From Bromus sterilis (Eukaryota; Streptophyta; Magnoliopsida; Poales; Poaceae), in contig OX465596.1 of NCBI GenBank assembly GCA_950022295.1, positions 1,736,001-1,800,000 of the forward strand: 64,000 bases of DNA, given 5' to 3'. The position numbers and the translations under genes are program-made. A model generated the notes under the pieces. The model had not been told where the DNA came from. It made no database searches and was given only the letters and a program-made list of their open reading frames with translations. This document shows positions 24,606 to 37,415 of this stretch, one piece after another (position 1 is the first letter of the stretch; every line of letters starts with the position of its first letter).

Positions 24606-25639
24606 GAAAGAGGCGGGCGGAGGGAGCTAGAGAGAGAAAGGTAAAGGGAGGAGGGAGACCAAGCTGCAGAGACACACACAGAGAGACACACACAGAGAGA
24701 GATATGTTATATATGTAACTGAATGTTCAAGAAATATATTGATTAGTTCCTGCTACTTTCTTCATGGTTTAGTTTTTCAATTAAATGTGGTATTGGACAG
24801 TAAATGTACTAAAAGGTGTTTTCTTCAATTTTTGGTTTCCCCTGCACCTTAGGATTGAAAAAGCAGAAAAGAATGTATATATGGCATACTCAAACTTTAA
24901 TACATGCATATTTTCAGTTTGCAAAAATGTATAGATGACAAACTAAAAGCAGAGAAGAACGTACAGTTTGCATTGAGGGCGAACGCCGCACGCACTGCAG
25001 TTCCACCATGTTTCAGGAGCTGGCCGGCCACTGAACTTGGGTGCGCCGGAGCCGGGCGGCGTCCCACCACAGGCGAAGGCCACAGCCCCGCGTCGTGCTC
25101 TGCGCCTGAGGTGAGCAGAGCTAGCGCGGCAAATTCCAAGCTCCAGCCAAGGTCATGGCCCCAGGCGGCGTAGCACGCTGAAGACGAGCAGCGCTATCGG
25201 CGACGGCTCCCGCCTTGCTGCCTTCCAAAGCCACGGCTCCGGGCAGCGGCGCGTGATGCAGACGGGCGATGACGCGCGCCGTAGACGTGTGGCGCTTGCC
25301 GCGAAAGTTCCTGACTTGTCGCCGGCGAAGGAACCGAACGGCGTACATCACCTCATGGAAATCCTCTCTCACCAAGCAGTGGATTGAGTGGCTGCAGAGT
25401 GTCGAGTTGTGGCAGCAGGAGTGCGCTGGGGATAAGGCAGAGAGAAAAAAAGGGAAAATGTGTTTATTGAGTGGTGGGGTCTAACGAGACAGGTGTTTGC
25501 TATTGATTGGACCTGCAGTATAACATGTGCAGGGAACCCAGCAGGAGAGCCCGACCCGAAAGAGGCGGGCGGAGGGAGCTAGAGAGAGAAAGGTAAAGGG
25601 AGGAGGGAGACCAAGCTGCAGAGACACACACAGAGAGAC
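24606..25639 (+). repeat. Pair of identical 82-bp direct repeats flanking 870 bp, 5' side of the SWIB gene
   Basis: Positions 24606-24687 and 25558-25639 are identical by eye (offset 952). The second copy ends 63 bases before the SWIB start codon and looks like its 5' untranslated region (purine-rich, gagaga and cacaca words). The 870 bases between the copies contain AT-rich sequence followed by a GC-rich part with no known domain. The arrangement looks like a duplication around an inserted or captured segment; 82 bp is far too long for an ordinary transposon target duplication. Confidence 0.88.
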
Positions 25640-25702
25640 GGGAATCGCGGCGCGGAGGTTTTGGCGGGCGAGATTTGAGTTTTTGAGAAAGGAGGGAGGG
25701 AG

Positions 25703-28700
25703 ATGGTGTCGGACCAGGAGATCGCCGGCTGCGTCCAGTCGCTGCTCCGCGGCTCCCTCGACGCCGGCGCCGCCGACCCCTCCCTCTCCGCCGTGCTCCA
25801 GCAGGCCCAGGCGCAGCTCGGCGTCGACCTATCCCACAAGGCGCCCTACATCCGAGACCAGATGGACCTATTCTTCGGCCCACGACTCCCCCCGCCCCCA
25901 ACCACCACCAACACCACTCCTCCCCAACCTCCTCCGCTCCCGCTCGACTTGCAGCAGCAGCAGCAGCAGCAGATGATGCAGCAGCAGTTCGCCCCGCAGT
26001 ACATCTTCCAGACCATGCCCACCCAGCTCCCGCCCCCCACCGCCACCGCCACCAACACCGCCGCCGTCTCCGCGCCGCCCGCCGTCCCCGCCATGGCCTT
26101 CTACCCGCCGCCGCCCCTCGCGTTCCGCTACGCCAACCCCCTCGGCGGGGTCGCCACCGGTGGGACCGTTTCCTTCCAGCAGCCCGCCCCCGGGGTCGGG
26201 GTCGGGGCCATCACTTCCCCCACACCCGCGCCGCACCCACCCGTCGGTGACAACAAGGAAAGGTAATTAGGGTTTCCCTTCTTCCCCCAAATTGCTGCCT
26301 AGATCGTTACTACACTGCAACCACCTTTTGCAACTCAAATCTAGCTAGGTAGGTGCTTGTTTCCACATTTAACTGCTCGATTCACTTGATTGGTACTGCT
26401 AATTGTACGAATTCGAGGTTAATCTGATTCCGCTCTTCATCTGGATTCATCAAATACTAGCGCCCGTAGGTTTACATAGGGTTTAGGGCTTCAATCAAGT
26501 ACCAATTTCGTTGGCCCCAACTCTCGTTTGCTATGGACTCACTCTACTAGTGTGCTCTACTTAGGATTGATACTTAGGATATACCTTTATCCACCTTTTG
26601 ATCAATTGTAATGGCTGATTGGCTTAGTAGCCTTTCGTTCGTTCATTTGTAGTTTTGTTGTTTGTCTATTTCTGCCACTCAAACTAGGCTGGTCAACTAC
26701 TGTATAAGTTTGGCAGCTTGATTGCTCGGTCACGTCCTGTACGTTGAGCTTCCTGAAAACTTTCTTTTCAATTTAAAAGCTGCACATATCAGTTATGGGT
26801 TTATTTGATATGCGGTCAAATTCAGGACAGCTATTATGCTAGAATGCACAAACTACGGATTCATTGTTTGTCGCTTTGCTGTTTGTTTATTACTGCCACT
26901 TAAACTAGGCTGGTCAACTAGTACGGAAGTTTGGCATGCTTAGCTTGATTTCTCGGTCGCATCCTGTACGTTGAGCTTGCTGAAAACTTTCTTTTCAATT
27001 CAAAATCTGCACATATCATCCAAGTTATGGATTTAGTTGATCTGCTGTCAAATTCATGACAGACGTTATGCTAGAATGTACAAACTACAAATTAAGCTGC
27101 ACATGCTCTACTTAATGAAGCTTTTGAACCGTGGAATCTCCTTCAGCTTTCTTGTAAGCAACCGAATATAACCTGCTTTTTTGTCTCTGTTGACTCCTGT
27201 TTTTTTATTTTACCTAGCCTGCTTTCGATGAAATAGTACCAGCCTGTAGACTACATTTCTCTAATCCCAAGCACATACAGTCCAGGCCGGGCCAGGGCAG
27301 AACAAAGTCACTTTAGTTTGTGAATGCCCTTTTCAGGATTGTCGTCAGGTTATCTTTAGTAAAAAGCTAGGAGTATCCTCTATATTGAATTTATTACTTG
27401 GATATGTATGCCAGATTATTTTTTGCTGGCTGACTTCATACATAGGCAGTATTAATTCTACCTTTTGAGTTATAGTATTTTTTTTCTGATGGACCTGGTT
27501 TACTTTATGCGCCTTCAAGGACACATCAACTCAGCACTGTATTGTTGCATTCTTGTAGTGGTTTGTGCACCCATGGCCAGCACTTAAATTTGGTTACACT
27601 AGACTGGTCAGGAACCCATAGTAATTCTTATGATGGAATTAAATTCATGTATGTTAAACCAATTTGTGTGATATGTTTATAATTTCTTCCAGTGCATCTA
27701 AGCGGAAAAGAGGTGGGCCTGGTGGCTTAAACAAAGTTTGTGCAATTTCACCTGAACTTCAGACTGTTGTCGGTGAGACTGCCATGTCAAGAACTCAGGT
27801 ACTTCCAAATCTTCACCAGATCAGAAGAAAATAACATCTCATTTACTCCCCTTGATCAACTCCTCCAATGATTCACTCCTGAGCTCTTCTCTTCATTCAG
27901 ATTGTGAAGCAGTTATGGGCATATATCAGGCAGAATAATCTTCAGGATCCTGATGACAAAAGGAAGATCATATGCAATGATGAACTTCGTATCGTTTTTG
28001 GAACTGACTCCACTGACATGTTTAAAATGAACAAATTGTTGGCCAAGCACATAACTCCTCTTGACCCAAGTATGTTCTTTTGTTTCCATTTATCTATATC
28101 TGCCTGCTAATATACATTTGAAGTTAATATTAAGAATTCTCAAGCATGTTATTTCGATATTGCAGAAGATCAACTTCGGGAAGCAAAAAAGATTAAGGCT
28201 CCCGACCCAGCTCCTCAACAATTGCCTCCTGTAAATCAACCTTACGTGGTTGTTTCTGATGCACTAGCCAAATTCCTTGGTGTAGAAGGGACAGTGCCTC
28301 ATGACGATGCCCTTAAGTATCTTTGGGATTACATAAAAGCAAATCAGCTTGAGGTATGGCCGTGTGTTAGTTTTTCCGTTACTTTGCAGGCTTCCAGTTT
28401 GTTCTTTGCTTCGAGATATATATTGAAAAATCCAATGCTTTGAAACATCACTGATCAGGAGTAACAGCAGTAAGACTGATGAATAATCAAACTTGCCTCT
28501 TTCCTCAGTTCGGTAGAAAATCATTTGAGGTGTAGGTGCCTTTTATGCTGAAGTAGCTGGACGTCATGTTTTACTACCGTGTGTTGGGAAAAATACCAAG
28601 TTGCATTTTCTTTCGAAGACCAGCTTGGATATATCCTTCCTACAGGAAGACTCTGATTACTTCATAATATATTGTACTTCCCCTGTCCTAAAGCAAACGG

Positions 28701-28895
28701 CGTAATTGTTTTTGGTAAATTTCTCAAAAGAAGGGCGTAAATTCAATTTTGGCCCGTTTCTTCCAAACTGCCTCATCCGATCGGCCCTAATCAAATCTCG
28801 CCAGTAGTTATTCCAAATCCCACCCCTGCAATTAATATAGTGTTGTAGTTATTCCTAATCTGTCTAATGGCCGAATCATGCATGTGGAGTTCCCA

Positions 28896-28927
<32 letters not shown>

Positions 28928-29485
28928 GGCGGTGGGTCTGTTACTCCTGTGTTGTTGCGGTTATTTCGGGGTAGTTTTAGAAAGAAACGTCCGCACTTAC
29001 CCTCCTTAATCTAAGTTGTGCCTTTTTCAGTAAACGGAGGAAGCAGTTTTTGTTTTGTCCTAGAGAGTAGATTGTGGTTCGGAACTGTATCCATATCAAA
29101 AGTTTAAGTTCTCGAAACTGTTGCATCAAGAGAGCGTTTTCAGAATACCAGTAAACTCTATACATTGATTTTGTGCCTGTGCTTTTTCTGTAAAGTAGTG
29201 TCGGAAAATGCGTGCCAATCCCTGTCCTTTGAACTACCGATTGATTCCACTTAAAAAAAACTCCCGATTGATGATGGCATTTGTGAGAATGTAAATTATT
29301 GTTAACTGGGACATGCTGTGCATGATGAGATTCATTCATTCATGTTGTGTTTGATTGTGCAATAGGATCCTACGAGTGCATCGATACTGTGTGATTCCAG
29401 CCTTCAAGAGCTATTCGGCTGCGAGAGCATTCCAGCTTCAGGATTATCAGAGTTGCTTGGTCACCACTTCATCCAAAGGACATAG
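25703..29485 (+). CDS. DEK_C plus double SWIB/MDM2 domain protein, 380 aa
   Basis: Five exons: 25703-26262, 27693-27798, 27901-28069, 28166-28353 and 29366-29485 (1143 nt with stop; all GT-AG, phases close). Residues 1-58 form a DEK_C-like helical domain (QEIAGCVQSLLRG ... SHKAPYIRDQMDLFF). A proline- and glutamine-rich linker follows, with a Q/M run near 84-95. After a basic patch (SKRKRGG, 189-195) comes SWIB 1 at about 199-276, including LWAYIRQNNLQDP and MNKLLAKHI. SWIB 2 is at about 303-378, including KYLWDYIKANQLEDP and LSELLGHHF. This matches the plant UAF30/SPP27-like group, nuclear proteins tied to chromatin remodelling and RNA polymerase I activation in yeast. Intron 4 contains a G run at 28911-28929. 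The first ATG in the exon was used; its leader carries a duplicated 82-bp segment. Confidence 0.93.
28895..28929. repeat. (GT)n followed by a 19-base G run in SWIB intron 4
   Basis: A short GT repeat at about 28897-28910 is followed by an uninterrupted G run at 28911-28929. Its length is prone to sequencing error. It has no effect on the exon joins. Confidence 0.9.
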
Positions 29486-30402
29486 CATATCCTCATTAAC
29501 TGGTTAGCTTGCTCATCATTATTTCCCTCTTTGCAGCTCCTGAATTCACTTGAAGTAGATCTAGGATTATTTCCATCCAGATTGTGTGATGATGATGCAG
29601 AAATATGTTTCATACTGATGAACTGCTTAACTTTTTTTTTGTCCTGCTCTGCTCGCTGCTCATGCAGATCTAGGGATTGCAGGTGGTGCCAGATAGGCCT
29701 AACTTTACAAACATGGTGTTGTTACAAAGTGGACAGCTTAGTAGCTTGTGTATCTCCCTGGCGTTCCGGATTATGGATTGCGTCACAGACAAAAAAGACA
29801 GATTATTTGTGGTAGCCTGTAACTTGCTGCTATGGTGTAATGGCTACTGCCTAAAGTGAGTCAGTATTTGGTGTAACTCCCGACTGAATTCTTAGTCTTC
29901 TTATTAGTTGCTGAGTGTCAAAGTGTCTCGATTGAGTGACTGTGTAAAGTTAAGCTTTATATTTGAGTGCCAGATTGGATTTTAATTTTCTCAAATTGTC
30001 AGCCGTTCATTGTTACCTGACGGAATGAGTGCACTTTGTATCTGTTGATATTTAAATTGTGGTGCAGCAGAAGACGAAATTTCCAAAATAAGATCATTGT
30101 ATTCATACTGGCTTGACATGGTCAAACCTGCCTTGCACTAAGCCCAGTGGCGGGGCCAGGCCTTAGGCTGACGGTGCTTTGAGAAAGGAGAAACCAAACA
30201 GTTTGCCCATGTGTTTTCCCTAGCCTGGCGGGAGTGTATGCAGGCAACCGAACAAGGGGAATACGTAAGGGGAATAAGTTGGTTTTTAATCTGTATATGC
30301 TAGGCTAAGTTGGATAGTGCATGCAATGCAGCCTTGGGTAGAGATGACAACCAAATGTGCCCTAAATTTCTGCATATCTGGTAAGGAAGTCATGATAAAA
30401 TC
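29486..30402. other. SWIB gene 3' flank, no other gene
   Basis: The 3' untranslated region and downstream sequence. A cagtggcggggccagg word at about 30146-30161 resembles the terminal repeat of plant hAT-type MITEs, but no partner end was found. Confidence 0.45.
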
Positions 30403-30453
30403 TACTCCCATAGTGCTTGCAAAACAATCTTATATTATGGGATAGAGGGAGTA
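30403..30453. mobile_element. Short Stowaway MITE remnant
   Basis: It starts tactccca and ends gagggagta, flanked by TA, with pairing between internal arms. At 51 bp it is an internally deleted copy. Confidence 0.6.
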
Positions 30454-30527
30454 TTGCACAAGCTCTTCTGATCTATTCCATGGTGTGCTTTCGCCTATCT
30501 AGAAGGCTTTGCCAAAATATTACTTCA

Positions 30528-30920
30528 ATTATAAGGTAGTTTTGGTGGGGAAGTGAAAGAGGCAAAAGAAAACCTTGTTGGATCTCATGTGATGTCTGCA
30601 CAAAACTGAAATTCCTTGGAGGGCTATGTTTTCTGGATCTTAAGATTTTCAACCTATCGCTTCTAGCAAGACAACCATGGCGCATTATACAAGAGCCATG
30701 GCTTTCAATGCAAGTATTGTCAAGGCGAAACATTTCCCAAACTGCTTACTATTGGAAGCTCAACATGGTTCTTACCCCCTCGGAGATTTGGCTTGCTATT
30801 TTAGATGGTAGAGATGTTTTGGCCCAAGGCGAAACAACTAAAATATGGACAAAATGTTGGATACCCCATAAGGGAAGGATGTCACCAATATTTTCTATGG
30901 TCCTTGAACCTTTATAGTTT
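30528..30920 (+). pseudogene. LINE polyprotein C-terminal fragment (post-RT zf-RVT-like region)
   Basis: One frame is open for about 129 codons and shows the signature order seen after the reverse transcriptase of plant L1-type LINEs: FWWGSERGKRKPCWISCD, then LGGLCFLDLKIFNLSLLARQ, then PWRIIQEPW, then WTKCWIP. A stop codon precedes the F of FWWG, and there is neither the RT catalytic region nor a complete zinc-binding tail. It is therefore an old truncated and decayed copy. The orientation is plus. Confidence 0.8.
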
Positions 30921-31737
30921 GTTTCAAAACTTATAGATGCTATGACGGGATCCATCCGCTCCTCAGATCCAGCAAGTACACTGCCACCTCCGCTCCTTAG
31001 ATCTAGGGAGTACAATGTCGCCTACTCACCGCCAGATCAAGGCCATGGAGATCAGCAAGAGGTGGACGGCGACGATGGATACACGGCTGTGTTGCGAGCT
31101 TTGAAATGAAGCTAGGGATTGAGAGAGTGAAGGGGAGCGAGTGGAGAGGATAGAGAAGTGGTTGTCCATAGGAGTAAGTGAACATTCAGCTTATGGGGGA
31201 GGGGATAGAATGGGAAAGGATTGAAATGCCGCTGTGTCCTGAAATTTTGCCGTGAGGGGTAGAACATAATACAACAATACATCACGTGTAGGAGGTGCTA
31301 TTTGTTAACTCAGCTAGCTAGCTGAGACGACCGAAAGTTTTAAAACTCCCCGCAAAAAAGAAAAGAGCATGTCATGCATTCTTCTTTTTTTTGCGGGTAA
31401 GGTCATGCATTCATGTTGAAGCAAATCGGAAGTTTTAAAAACATGACCAATAAGCAACGGAGAACTAATCGTTGGGTCCCGCCTTGAGAAATGAAAGAGC
31501 CCTGGATGAACTAGATCGTGGAAAACAAACACCGTGAGATAGTTTTTTTTATCTCTTAGAGAAAGAAGGAAGATGATGGTTTGTGCATCGATCAATGCAC
31601 ACAACCATCATCGATCATCATCATCAATCAATATACATGAGTAACCAAAACATTTGTCAAACCCGCAAAAAGGAAACATTTGCCAAGTAAAAAAAATCCT
31701 AGATGGCCGCCACTACTAGAGATCACCCGCGATTGTT
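30921..31737. other. Downstream flank of the MYB-CC gene, no gene
   Basis: Mixed sequence with a short direct repeat (cctccgctcc/tcagatcc words near 30955-31000) and simple catcatcatc runs at 31605-31635. Nothing coding is recognised. The last 50 bases are the likely 3' untranslated region of the minus-strand gene. Confidence 0.45.
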
Positions 31738-33441
31738 TCACAAGGCTAACTCGTCGTCGTCGTAGCTGCCGCTGGCGACGGAGATGATCTGCACGTCGTC
31801 GTCGTCGTCAATGACGTCCACGAGCACCGCGTCGTCGTATTCGTGCTCCGTCGCCATAGCCGGCGTGGGTGGTGCGTTGTTGTTGTTGTTGCGGTGGGTG
31901 GCCTTGAGCTGGTCCTCGAACATCTTCTGTAGCCTCTTGCCCTGCTCCTCTATCCTCACCTGAAGCTTGCGCTGAATCTGGATCACACACACGTACCAAA
32001 TTATATAGACTTTGTCCTCAATTTCTTTCTATATATTCGATTGGAATATGCATAGGATAGGTAGGTACCTCGAGCTGTTCGTGGAGGCGGCGCTGGACGT
32101 CGAGCTGGACGCGGAGTGCTTCCGTGATGTGCATCCCACTGCAAACCAACCATGAAAAAGAAGAAGCAGCATCGTCAGCTAAGCTCTAAAAAGATCATTA
32201 GCATTTATATTAGCATGATGAGCACATGATCGATGGGTAATTATTAGAAAGATAATACTACTAGAGTACAGTACGTTTTAGGATCCAGATGGCTTCCGGT
32301 TTTCTCGTGATGCTTTCCCTCAGATGACGACGATGAACTAGAATTAGATGGAGCTGGCATGTACTTGGCCATCCGGTATTTCTGGAGATGGCTCTTGATG
32401 TGGTAGATGGTGAGCCCCTCCGAGTTCATCAGCTTCAGGATACCCTTGGGTGTCGCCCCTGCTTTTTTTTCAATCACAACCCAAATGATTTAGTTAAGGA
32501 ACCAGACATAATTACTTAGTTGTTTGTCGGATCCATCAAGAAGAAGAAAGACTAAACTGTCTGCGCCGCCCAGCTTGCTCACGCAGTCCACGAACCGCTC
32601 GTGCAGCTCCGGCGTCCACCGGATCCGCGTCTTGCTCGCCGGAGGGGTTGCCGCGCTGCCGTTGCAGTTGCCCCTTGGGCTTGGGGACAGGTGGCTATCC
32701 ATCTGGGTGTGGGTGTGGGTCAGCAAGCTGCTGCTGCTGCTACTGCTGGGCCTGGCCGCCTCCATCATCACCTTGAGGGATTAATTTCAGTCAGATGAGA
32801 TGAGAACAGAAAGAACAACTCAAGAGAGAGCTTTGTTTACTTACGTGAGCTGACAAGGATTGTGGTTTCATGGCGGCCGGAGCCGGAGCCGGAGAGAACA
32901 ATCTATGGCTATGGCTATAGTCATGGTGCACACTTTCTTCATTCTGCTGCTGCTGCTGCGGCGGCAATGGAAGCTCCACCTCCACCCGCTGCTGCTGCTG
33001 CTGCTGCGGCCGGACGTAGTACGTCCTCACGGACGGCGACTGGTCCGCGTGGAGCATCACCGGGTAAAGCTCGCCCCTCTCCATCTCCGGCGTCGACCTT
33101 ATCGTCGAAGGTGGGGGTGGGGGTGGGAGCATCGCGCGGTCCAACTGCGTCATGCCCAGCAGGTTCTCCGCGGCATAGAACGCGGCCGTGTTGGATCCCA
33201 CGCAGCAGCTCTGCGGGAACGGCGACCTCGGTGCCGCGTAGTACTCCTCCTCCCTCGGCCAGCCGGAGCCGCCTTGCTGCGGCTGCGGCTGCGGCTGGTG
33301 GTGGTGAAGCTGAAGCCCGGACCCGGAGGAGGAGGAGGAGGAGCTCATGAACAGTTCCTGGTGCAACGCCAGGAGCTCGATGGAGGAGGAGGAGGAGGGA
33401 AGCTGCCTTGACTCCAACCCCCGCGGGTCGCACAGCGGCAT
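31738..33441 (-). CDS. MYB-CC (PHR/PHL-like) transcription factor, 434 aa
   Basis: Five coding exons on the minus strand: 32845-33441, 32558-32771, 32275-32458, 32069-32138 and 31738-31977 (1305 nt with stop; all GT-AG, phases close). Residues 246-300 form the single-repeat GARP/MYB domain (RIRWTPELHERFVDCVSKLG ... TPKGILKLM ... SHLQKYR at 293-299). Residues 338-376 form the coiled-coil MYB-CC dimerisation region with the LHEQLE motif at 350-355. The N-terminal 200 residues are low-complexity (Ser, Gln, Pro and His runs) and the C terminus is acidic. MYB-CC proteins bind P1BS-like GNATATNC sites; PHR members control phosphate starvation responses. Which PHR/PHL clade applies is not settled. 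The start at 33441 follows a likely 5'-leader intron acceptor (ttgttcag, near 33495). The exon 2 donor (GTTTAG) is weak, but the protein fit supports it. Confidence 0.92.
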
Positions 33442-34152
33442 CGTCCTCTTCTTGCCGTGATCCTTCCAAGTTGGAGTGTTGTTGTTGTTGTTAACTGAAC
33501 AAAAACACATCACCATGAATCAATCCATGGATCAATTTCACCATGAGCTTATTCTTTCAAGATTGCAGTGCACACACACACAAAATAAATTGCGACAAGA
33601 TGGACCTGAAAACATCAAGATTTCTTTGCAGATTACGACGAGATTTGGAGGAGAGAAGAAAAGATTGTTTAAATAGGGCATTGCAACTGCAAAGTTGGAC
33701 AGGAATCGATGCACATGCACACCAGCCTAGACTAGACTAGTAGATTCCACGGAGGCGTGGCACGCAACACAAACAAATTAAAGGGGAATAATTCGCACCC
33801 CCAAATCCTTTGGAAGAAAAGGAAGCATGGCAATGCAAGTTGGGAGGAACAAGGGAATTAATACTACGTAGTAATTTCCTTACCAATATGCATATTATTA
33901 CTTATGGCGAGATCAGATCAGCAACTTCTTGCAACTTGAGCACATATTCTTCACATGGCATGGCATGGCATGGAAACTTCTGCAGGCTAAAAACTATCTC
34001 TATCTATATATATATGACTCTATATATGTCTAAGTTCACCACCGTGTATCTGGAGGTAGGATTGGGATCTGGAGGAGGATTGGGAAGCAAGAGTGGGTGC
34101 GGATCAGGTGGCTCCTTTTTCTCATCTATCCCAAATGGAATATGATCAGCTG

Positions 34153-34233
34153 CTCTCCTCTCCTCTCCTCTCCTCTCCTCTCCTCTCAGTGGGTGGGAGC
34201 TGACACCACCCAAGAATATGTATATATATAAAG
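34153..34233 (-). promoter_or_regulatory. Candidate promoter of the MYB-CC gene: TATA-like run plus GAGAG repeat
   Basis: Minus-strand tttatatatatacat is at 34219-34233. About 30-60 bases downstream is a perfect pentanucleotide GAGAG tract (34153-34188), like pyrimidine/purine tracts near plant transcription starts. It lies 700-800 bases from the start codon, which fits a non-coding first exon and the leader intron inferred from the acceptor near 33495. No donor was pinned down. Confidence 0.4.
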
Positions 34234-34959
34234 ATGCAACCAAAGATGGAAATATATATTGCAATCCAGCATGTGAGACAAGAGATTAGAGGACAACTGC
34301 TCACTTTGGAGCTTTCGCCCTCTCCTCATTCTCCATCTCCTTATGCTCACCACATCACCGTCTATCTCATCAATCTACATTTCTCTAAGTTGTTGAACCC
34401 TTCTCTGTGTGTCTTTTCATATACCAACAGAGGAGCCTTTTTCTTGGATGTGATGTGTATCCGTACGTGTACGCGTCTCAGGCATACATGTAAATTACAC
34501 GAAAATGATACTATTACGTACCGAAATAATGCTCTGTAAATTGCGTAGCGCAAATACGCAATAGCCAAGATAATTGTGTCTTGTCTTGTTTTCACGATGC
34601 GGTTGCGGTGAGATCGATTGACTTGTGTTTTGGGAGTGGTCTCCTTTATTCCAATCATCGTCCAACAAGACACCATTTCTTGTTTCTCATTTGGTTTAGT
34701 AGCCCTGTACAAAGGAATTATAGTGACAGTAAGTGATGCTTGATTCTAACTGGTCCAAATATATCTTTCCTTGCTAGCATACATTGCGCATATCTACAAG
34801 TTTGGCATAGTATAGTGCAACTTCGGTCTCCACAGCCTTTTTTACTACAAAATAATACAAGAATGCATATATAAAAGTAAATGAAATGAACTTTAAAACG
34901 CGAATACATGTAGACGTGTTTTACATCTCTGCAAACTTAAATTTTTTTTAATTTTCCTC
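34234..34959. other. Upstream flank, AT-rich, nothing recognised
   Basis: AT-rich sequence upstream of the candidate MYB-CC promoter. No repeat family or coding signature was identified. Confidence 0.4.
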
Positions 34960-35660
34960 CTTGGTGGCGACGTCGAGGGAAGCTCCCACCACTCCCCCTG
35001 TCCTAGGTGCCCGGGTGAAAACCCTAGTTCCAAGTGAATGGGCGTCGACGATGCTACAGTGTTGTTGTCTCCTTGGAGGCGCCGTCTTGGGCACTGGTAT
35101 GGTGGGTGTGTGTTGCAACCTCAATTGGGCTGCTCTGGAGGAACCCTGGATCTGGGTCTCCCGAATTGGACGATGACGACACCTTCAATGTGTTGTCTCT
35201 ATTAGGAACATCGTTTTGGAGCAGGTGCTGATTGAAGGGGCAAAGAGGTGGAGCTACATTGCATCTACCACATCGACGACGATGGAGCTTGGCAGCATGG
35301 TGCAACTGAGTCTTGGCGACAAATGCATTTGGATAGACGAGAGCATGGCGGTGGAGCTGTTAGAAGCCGTTGCGGCGTCGATGAATGGCTGGCTCGGCAA
35401 GGATACCGTGAATCTCTTTCACGAGATGGGTCAACGGTTCGAAGGTGGTGGCGACTTCGAATACGTGTGCATGCGGTATACGCTTTAAGTGTAGGCTCCT
35501 GGTACATCACGCGGGCGGATCAGCGATGACCTCACATCTAGGTGGTGGAGAGTGAGCGCATTCCACATTATTAAATTTGTAATTAATAAAGATGGTATCT
35601 ACCGATGCAGAGATCGAGGGTTTCAACCTCCTTTCCAAGAAAAAAAAAGAAAAAAAATAC
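34960..35660 (+). mobile_element. Possible 5'-truncated non-LTR retrotransposon 3' end
   Basis: A GC-rich body with no intact domain runs into an AT-rich end and an A-rich tail (aagaaaaaaaaagaaaaaaa at about 35637-35657). This is the usual look of truncated LINE 3' ends. No target duplication or RT coding was confirmed, so a processed gene fragment is also possible. Confidence 0.35.
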
Positions 35661-36774
35661 TTTCCGGATGTATCGACAAGTTCAGGCCGGTTTAGGTACA
35701 AGCTCCACGATAGCGTCGCATCTGCATCTCGTTCAGGCGTCCGTTCGGTTGTCTAGGGATCTGTTTTTTTACTATACGTGCACCAAACATAAGATGATGA
35801 TGCAATTATCCTTTTTCTGTTCAACTCAAAAGGAAAATTGCGCTTTTGTGTGTGATAGATGAGTGTTGGAACACGTCCTCATGTACATATTCTGCTACGT
35901 GATATTCCTTCTTACCGTTGCACTCTGTAACTGTATAGGCTATTCTTCAGCGCCATGATCGCATGCGCTGGTTTAGTGGGAGTTAGCTTCGGAGTTAGTT
36001 GAGTAGTGGCCACACGCTGTGCTGCATGTTGTATAAATGTAACACTTGATGACTGAATACAATTGCGCATTCAATCTCTCTCGTTCTTACTTTCTACAAT
36101 GAGCACCGGCTAAGCCAGCCAGCTTTGCATCCTTGGAATCTCCCTGAGGAGGAGATATTAGAATGAGAAACCAAGGTGTAAGCTGTTGTCCCGGTCACAT
36201 CCAACAAAGACATAGGTAGCCAGAGTGTTAGACACTCTTGCTTGAGATAGACTAGCAAACCAAGCTCAAATTCCGGCCTAAAGAACACCCAAATTTCGTA
36301 AATTCATCAGTGTTAGATCCAAAAAACAATAATATGTTAAGTGTGAAGGCGCACATACTATGTTGAGCGGTGTGTGCCAAATGGTTCAAGGTCTCCTCAG
36401 GCCAAAAATAGAAAAAGAATGGAGAAGCTGGATGGATCGGCGACAATGTTTATGCGAGTTGAGATGTGGACCTGCCCGTGTCCAACGTGGGGAGAGGATT
36501 AGAGAAAGCAGCAAGAATCTCATCCGGATATGTATGTATTGTATGTGTATAGGTATAGGCTTTCTTGGTTGGTTGATTGTTGTCTCAAGGAGGAGTGCAA
36601 GAGGTAGAAGAAGAGATACTTATGTAGCTCCTGGTGGCCTCAAGAGCCATGGCGCCTCATTGGCCCTCCCAAACCCTCAAGGTGCCTTCTTTGGATCTGT
36701 CGCCGTTGCCTCCATCCATCCATGGATCCATCGATCGACTAATAAACAAGATTAGTACGGATCACAGCTTATAG
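35661..36774. other. Intergenic sequence, nothing recognised
   Basis: Short ORFs such as 36360-36755 have no family signature. A TATA-like tgtataaatg occurs near 36030, but no gene follows it. Confidence 0.4.
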
Positions 36775-37415
36775 GTGTCAAGTGTCAACCCCGGATTAGT
36801 TCTGCATCAATGAATGATTATCTGCTTGCCGGATTTGGCAGCGGGCATGTTTCCTTCCTTAACGCGTCTCCGGCCAGGCCATGCCATCTATCTTGGCCGT
36901 CGACATCACCTACTTGGCCTTGGTTGATTGGTTCACATTTATAATTTCGCAGAGACTTATTTTTGGGTGTGTGTGTGTGGCTTTTTCATCATCGTCGGCA
37001 TCATACAATACACCAGGCCGGCGTCATGACGACTGCTCGACGATCGGCTCGACGGAGCTCATCTCTCAGACCTGACGTTAGCTCCCACGACTTTTCATTT
37101 TTGAGCTAATTTATTTCGCAGTCTTCAAACTTGGTCGGCATACCATCGTTTGCTCATAAACATGGAAAGTGCAAAGCTCAAAATCCAGAAACTTGGCATA
37201 ATGTGATGAAAAAGTTACAAACCGGAGTTAGAACCCTTCGTAGGCGGGATGATGTGATGAAACAGTTACAGTCTTCTCATCCTCTTTCGTCACTTCATCT
37301 GTGTTAGAACCCTTCCTAGGCGGGAACCCTCTTAGTAATCACTTTCTCTCCATGTTTGTTGAAATACCTAAATTCACAAACCCTTCATTTCCATCATCTC
37401 GGATCCATCGTCGCC

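Noticed and set aside
32860..33469. Long ORFs (162-183 codons) antisense to MYB-CC exon 1
   Set aside because: They are products of CAG/CTG-type repeats in a GC-rich exon; composition is repetitive (Leu or Arg runs) and no domain is present.
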